A stretch of DNA of 64,000 nt, taken from positions 687,744-751,743 of the forward strand of contig SLTK01000009.1 in NCBI GenBank assembly GCA_004347695.1. The letters are read 5' to 3'. A model generated the notes under the pieces. That model was not told where the DNA came from, did no database searches, and saw only the letters and a list, made by a program, of their open reading frames with translations. Position numbers and translations under genes: made by a program. This DNA is from Chloroflexota bacterium (GTDB lineage Bacteria > Chloroflexota > Anaerolineae > Anaerolineales > Anaerolineaceae). This document shows positions 61,312-64,000 of this stretch, in pieces (position 1 is the stretch's first letter; each line of letters begins with the position of its first letter).

Positions 61312-63369
61312 TTAATTCAGTTCGCCTGACAGTAATTTAGCCTTTTGCCAACCCGGCATGTCGCTTTGATCGGCGAGCATAACCCGCATTTCAAAGATTT
61401 GATCGCGCAGCAGGGCAGCCTTTTCAAATTCCAAATCCTTGGCAGCCTGCTTCATCTCTTTTTCCATTTCATTGATAATTCGTTTCAGCTCATTTTTCGG
61501 GATGGGAACGAATTCTTTCTTGCCGTCTGCCGAATAACCGGCACGTCCTTCCGCCACACCTGACGGTGTTGGCACGCTCAGGCGGTCAGTCAGGTCGTGG
61601 ATTGCTTTGAAGATGCTTACGGGTTCGATGCCGTGCTGCTGGTTATACGCTTCCTGTTTGGCGCGGCGGCGATTGGTCTCATCGATGGCATAACGCATCG
61701 AGTCGGTGATGCGATCCGCATACATAATGACTGTTCCATGGACGTGCCGCGCCGCTCGCCCGATGGTCTGGATCAAGGCTGTGCCGGAACGCAGGAAACC
61801 CTCTTTATCCGCATCCAGAATGGCAACCAGAGATACCTCCGGCAGGTCAAGGCCTTCACGCAGCAGGTTGATACCGACCACGACGTCGAACACGCCCATG
61901 CGCAGGTCGCGCAGGATGCCAATGCGCTCCAGCGTCTCGACCTCGGAATGCAGATAGTGCACTTTGATACCCAATTCCATCAGGTAATCGGCCAGATCTT
62001 CCGACATGCGCTTGGTGAGTGTGGTCACCAGTACCCTTTCGCCGTTCTCGACCCGCGTGCGGATCTCCTTGACCAGGTCGTCCACCTGACCGTGGGTCGG
62101 GCGGATATCGATGCCCGGATCGACCAGCCCGGTCGGGCGGATAATCTGCTCCACCACCTGCTCGGCGTGTTGCAATTCGTATTGAGCAGGCGTGGCCGAG
62201 GTATAAATGGTGTACCCCATGTGCTGCTCGAATTCGGCGAAAGTCAACGGGCGGTTGTCCAGCGCCGAGGGCAGCCGGAAGCCGTATTCAACCAGAGTTC
62301 CCTTGCGCGAACGGTCACCATTGTACATGCCGCGCACCTGCGGCACGGTCATGTGCGACTCGTCCAGGAATAAAAGATATTTGCTGGGCAGGTAGTCCAT
62401 CAGCGTCCAGGGCGGCGAGCCCACCGGGCGCTGGTCCAGGTGACGCGAATAGTTTTCGATGCCGGAACAATAACCAACCTCTTTGAGCATTTCCAGGTCA
62501 TAACGCGCTCGCTGGTCCAACCTTTGAGACTCCAGAATCCTTCCATCAGCCCGGAAGCGCGCCAGCTGCGTATCCAGTTCGTTCTCGATGTCCGAAATAG
62601 CCTGTTTCAGCCGGTCTTCCTGGGTAATGTAATGTTTGGCCGGGAAGATTTGAGCCTGTTCAGGTTCTTCCAGCAGCTCGCCGGTCAACGGATTGAGCAG
62701 TTGAATACGCTCCAACTCGTCGCCGAAAAACGACAACCGGTAGGCGCTTTTGTCCATGTATGCCGGAAAAATTTCCATGGTTTCGCCGCGCACGCGGAAG
62801 GTTCCCGGACGCAGTTCCATATCATTGCGCTGATACTGCACCTCCACCAGTTGGCGCAACAGCGCGTTGCGGCGGAACACCGTGCCTTTTTGCAGGTTGA
62901 TCACTCCCTTGCCGTAAGCTTCCGGGTTGCCAAGACCGTAAATGCAGGAAACCGACGCAACAATGATGACATCCTGCCGCGACATCAATGCGGCAGTGGC
63001 TGCCAGCCGCAGCCGGTCGATCTCCTCGTTGATTTCAGTCTCTTTTTCGATGTACAGGTCATGCCGCGGGACGTACGCCTCGGGTTGATAATAATCATAG
63101 TAGCTGACGAAGTACTCCACCGCGTTGTTCGGAAAAAATTCTTTGAATTCGGCATACAACTGGGCAGCCAGAGTTTTGTTATGCGCCATCACCAGCGCCG
63201 GCATCTGCATCTGCTGGATGATGTTTGCCATGGTAAAGGTTTTTCCGGTACCGGTAGCCCCCAACAATACCTGGTGCTTCATCCCCTTTTGAACGCCGTC
63301 CACCAATTGACGTATCGCCTCGGGTTGGTCGCCGGTTGGTTGGTAGGGCGCATTTAGTTGGAATTCCAT
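61312..63369 (-). CDS. uvrB: UvrABC system protein B
   Basis: The 685-residue protein has [11 protein letters not shown], Walker A GATGTGKT (37-44), the beta-hairpin [12 protein letters not shown] that inserts into [12 protein letters not shown] Walker B, the helicase motifs [14 protein letters not shown] and [29 protein letters not shown], and a C-terminal UVR domain ([15 protein letters not shown]) that binds UvrC. It verifies lesions in nucleotide excision repair. ATG 63369 is preferred because GAGGG lies just before it and the protein starts as in other UvrB; the frame extends 12 codons further. mfd lies upstream in the same direction. Confidence 0.98.
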   Translation of the reverse strand: MEFQLNAPYQPTGDQPEAIRQLVDGVQKGMKHQVLLGATGTGKTFTMANIIQQMQMPALVMAHNKTLAAQLYAEFKEFFPNNAVEYFVSYYDYYQPEAYVPRHDLYIEKETEINEEIDRLRLAATAALMSRQDVIIVASVSCIYGLGNPEAYGKGVINLQKGTVFRRNALLRQLVEVQYQRNDMELRPGTFRVRGETMEIFPAYMDKSAYRLSFFGDELERIQLLNPLTGELLEEPEQAQIFPAKHYITQEDRLKQAISDIENELDTQLARFRADGRILESQRLDQRARYDLEMLKEVGYCSGIENYSRHLDQRPVGSPPWTLMDYLPSKYLLFLDESHMTVPQVRGMYNGDRSRKGTLVEYGFRLPSALDNRPLTFAEFEQHMGYTIYTSATPAQYELQHAEQVVEQIIRPTGLVDPGIDIRPTHGQVDDLVKEIRTRVENGERVLVTTLTKRMSEDLADYLMELGIKVHYLHSEVETLERIGILRDLRMGVFDVVVGINLLREGLDLPEVSLVAILDADKEGFLRSGTALIQTIGRAARHVHGTVIMYADRITDSMRYAIDETNRRRAKQEAYNQQHGIEPVSIFKAIHDLTDRLSVPTPSGVAEGRAGYSADGKKEFVPIPKNELKRIINEMEKEMKQAAKDLEFEKAALLRDQIFEMRVMLADQSDMPGWQKAKLLSGELN

Positions 63370-63483
63370 GGAACCCTCACTCGCCTTGTACAGTAAAGAC
63401 TCCACCTAAAGCGGAGTTAGATGTTTTCGGTTATCTTGCATTCTATCACAAAAGCGATCGAAATAAAACATATTTTCTAATTT

Positions 63484-64000
63484 TTATAGATTCTGCAGCG
63501 CTTTCAACAAGGCGGTCAACCGCTCGCGCCACTCAGGGTCGGATTCCTGAAACAGCATCCAGTAGGCATTTTTCCCGGCTCGGGCGCCAAAACCTACATT
63601 GGGCAGGCTGCGATTGGGCGAGCCTTCCGGCAGCGCCGGATAGCGCAAAACCATCTGGTCGCCTTCGTTCGAGACCGAGGCCAACCCCGCATCTTCGGCC
63701 ATAATTTTGACCCGGATCTGGTAGAAAAGGTTGCTCAATTGATCGGGCAGCTTGCCAAAACGGTCTTCGAACTCGCTGGCCAGCGCATCCAATTCGGCCT
63801 CGTCGACGATATTCGAAATGCGGCGGTAAAGCCCCAGGCGCACATTCTGCTCGGCGATAAACGCGGAAGGAATTCCAGTTGGAATCGGCAAATCAACATT
63901 GACTGCCAGTCCAATTTCACGCAAGTCGCTCGACAGTTGTGGCGATGGCAGCCCGCTCACCTGCCGGATTTGACGAACAGCCTGTCCGAGCAGGCGGGTA
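63484..64000 (-). CDS. mfd: Transcription-repair coupling factor Mfd, C-terminal end
   Basis: The visible 172 residues are the C-terminus of a protein that continues beyond the window: LLGQAVRQIRQ, then VNVDLPIPTGIPSAFIAEQNVRLGLYRRIS, then ALASEFEDRFGKLPDQLSNLFYQIRVKIMAE. This is the regulatory domain 7 of Mfd, which masks the UvrA-binding site. Mfd removes stalled RNA polymerase and recruits UvrA/UvrB, whose gene follows 114 nt downstream. A hairpin near 63395 has no clear T-run, so read-through to uvrB is possible. Confidence 0.92.
   Translation of the reverse strand, partial: TRLLGQAVRQIRQVSGLPSPQLSSDLREIGLAVNVDLPIPTGIPSAFIAEQNVRLGLYRRISNIVDEAELDALASEFEDRFGKLPDQLSNLFYQIRVKIMAEDAGLASVSNEGDQMVLRYPALPEGSPNRSLPNVGFGARAGKNAYWMLFQESDPEWRERLTALLKALQNL

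Overview
The window looks like chromosomal DNA of a Chloroflexota bacterium, most likely class Anaerolineae. The reasons are a moderately high G+C core, a mevalonate-pathway decarboxylase (mvaD) in a bacterium, secreted proteins with a Thr/Pro-rich linker or an 'IFIPLVMR' stretch, a MoaD-MoaE fusion, and a peroxiredoxin-glutaredoxin fusion of a type I associate with this group. The placement is inference; no rRNA or tRNA gene was seen.

Layout. 1-1.7 kb: end of a secreted parvulin foldase and a small membrane protein. 1.7-8.5 kb (minus strand): moaC, moaD-moaE fusion, thrC, rnc, smc, probably one transcription unit. 8.5-15.2 kb: scpA, mutS, a GH57 protein, an NDUFA9-like reductase and small genes. 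Several of these start only 6-10 nt after a -10 box, so their mRNAs are probably leaderless. 15.2-20.5 kb: a repeat-rich spacer, then an ftsZ operon with two TIM-barrel glycosidase-like proteins and small proteins. 20.8-24 kb: a SlyD-like isomerase, a D-Ala-D-Ala-ligase-like ATP-grasp enzyme, and a peroxiredoxin-glutaredoxin gene whose catalytic Cys codon is UGA, a strong selenoprotein candidate. 24.4-24.7 kb: a structured non-coding RNA of unrecognised family with a consensus promoter, pairing ends and a perfect terminator. 24.7-31.3 kb: two hpt-like phosphoribosyltransferases, a cytidylate-kinase-like protein, a phosphofructokinase, a YgiQ-type radical SAM protein and an RlmL-like methyltransferase.

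31.4-42.6 kb holds a PUFA-synthase-like system: a PfaD-like enoyl reductase, a phosphopantetheinyl transferase and one 2,922-residue megasynthase (KS-AT-KS'-4xACP-KR-DH). All four carrier domains have Thr where the phosphopantetheine-bearing Ser is expected. 43-51 kb: a transglutaminase-like protein, a GT-C-type membrane protein, uridine phosphorylase, a secreted beta-helix protein, a chromate transporter, a lipoprotein and a methyltransferase. 51.2-57.5 kb is AT-richer accessory DNA: an MntA/HepT toxin-antitoxin pair, queF-yhhQ, a remnant of the mvaD 5' end, a GNAT, a one-protein AAA ATPase-TOPRIM (merged PARIS/OLD-like) defence candidate, HicAB and a broken phosphatase. 57.5-64 kb returns to core genes: intact mvaD, rseP-like protease, a HEAT-repeat protein, acylphosphatase, uvrB and the end of mfd.

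Main leads: (1) the UGA-encoded peroxiredoxin, (2) the unidentified ~290-nt RNA, (3) the Thr-type carrier repeats of the megasynthase, (4) the island between two mvaD 5' ends carrying the AAA-TOPRIM protein, (5) a run of leaderless promoters, and (6) a dispersed palindromic repeat family, one array of which supplies a gene's stop codon.
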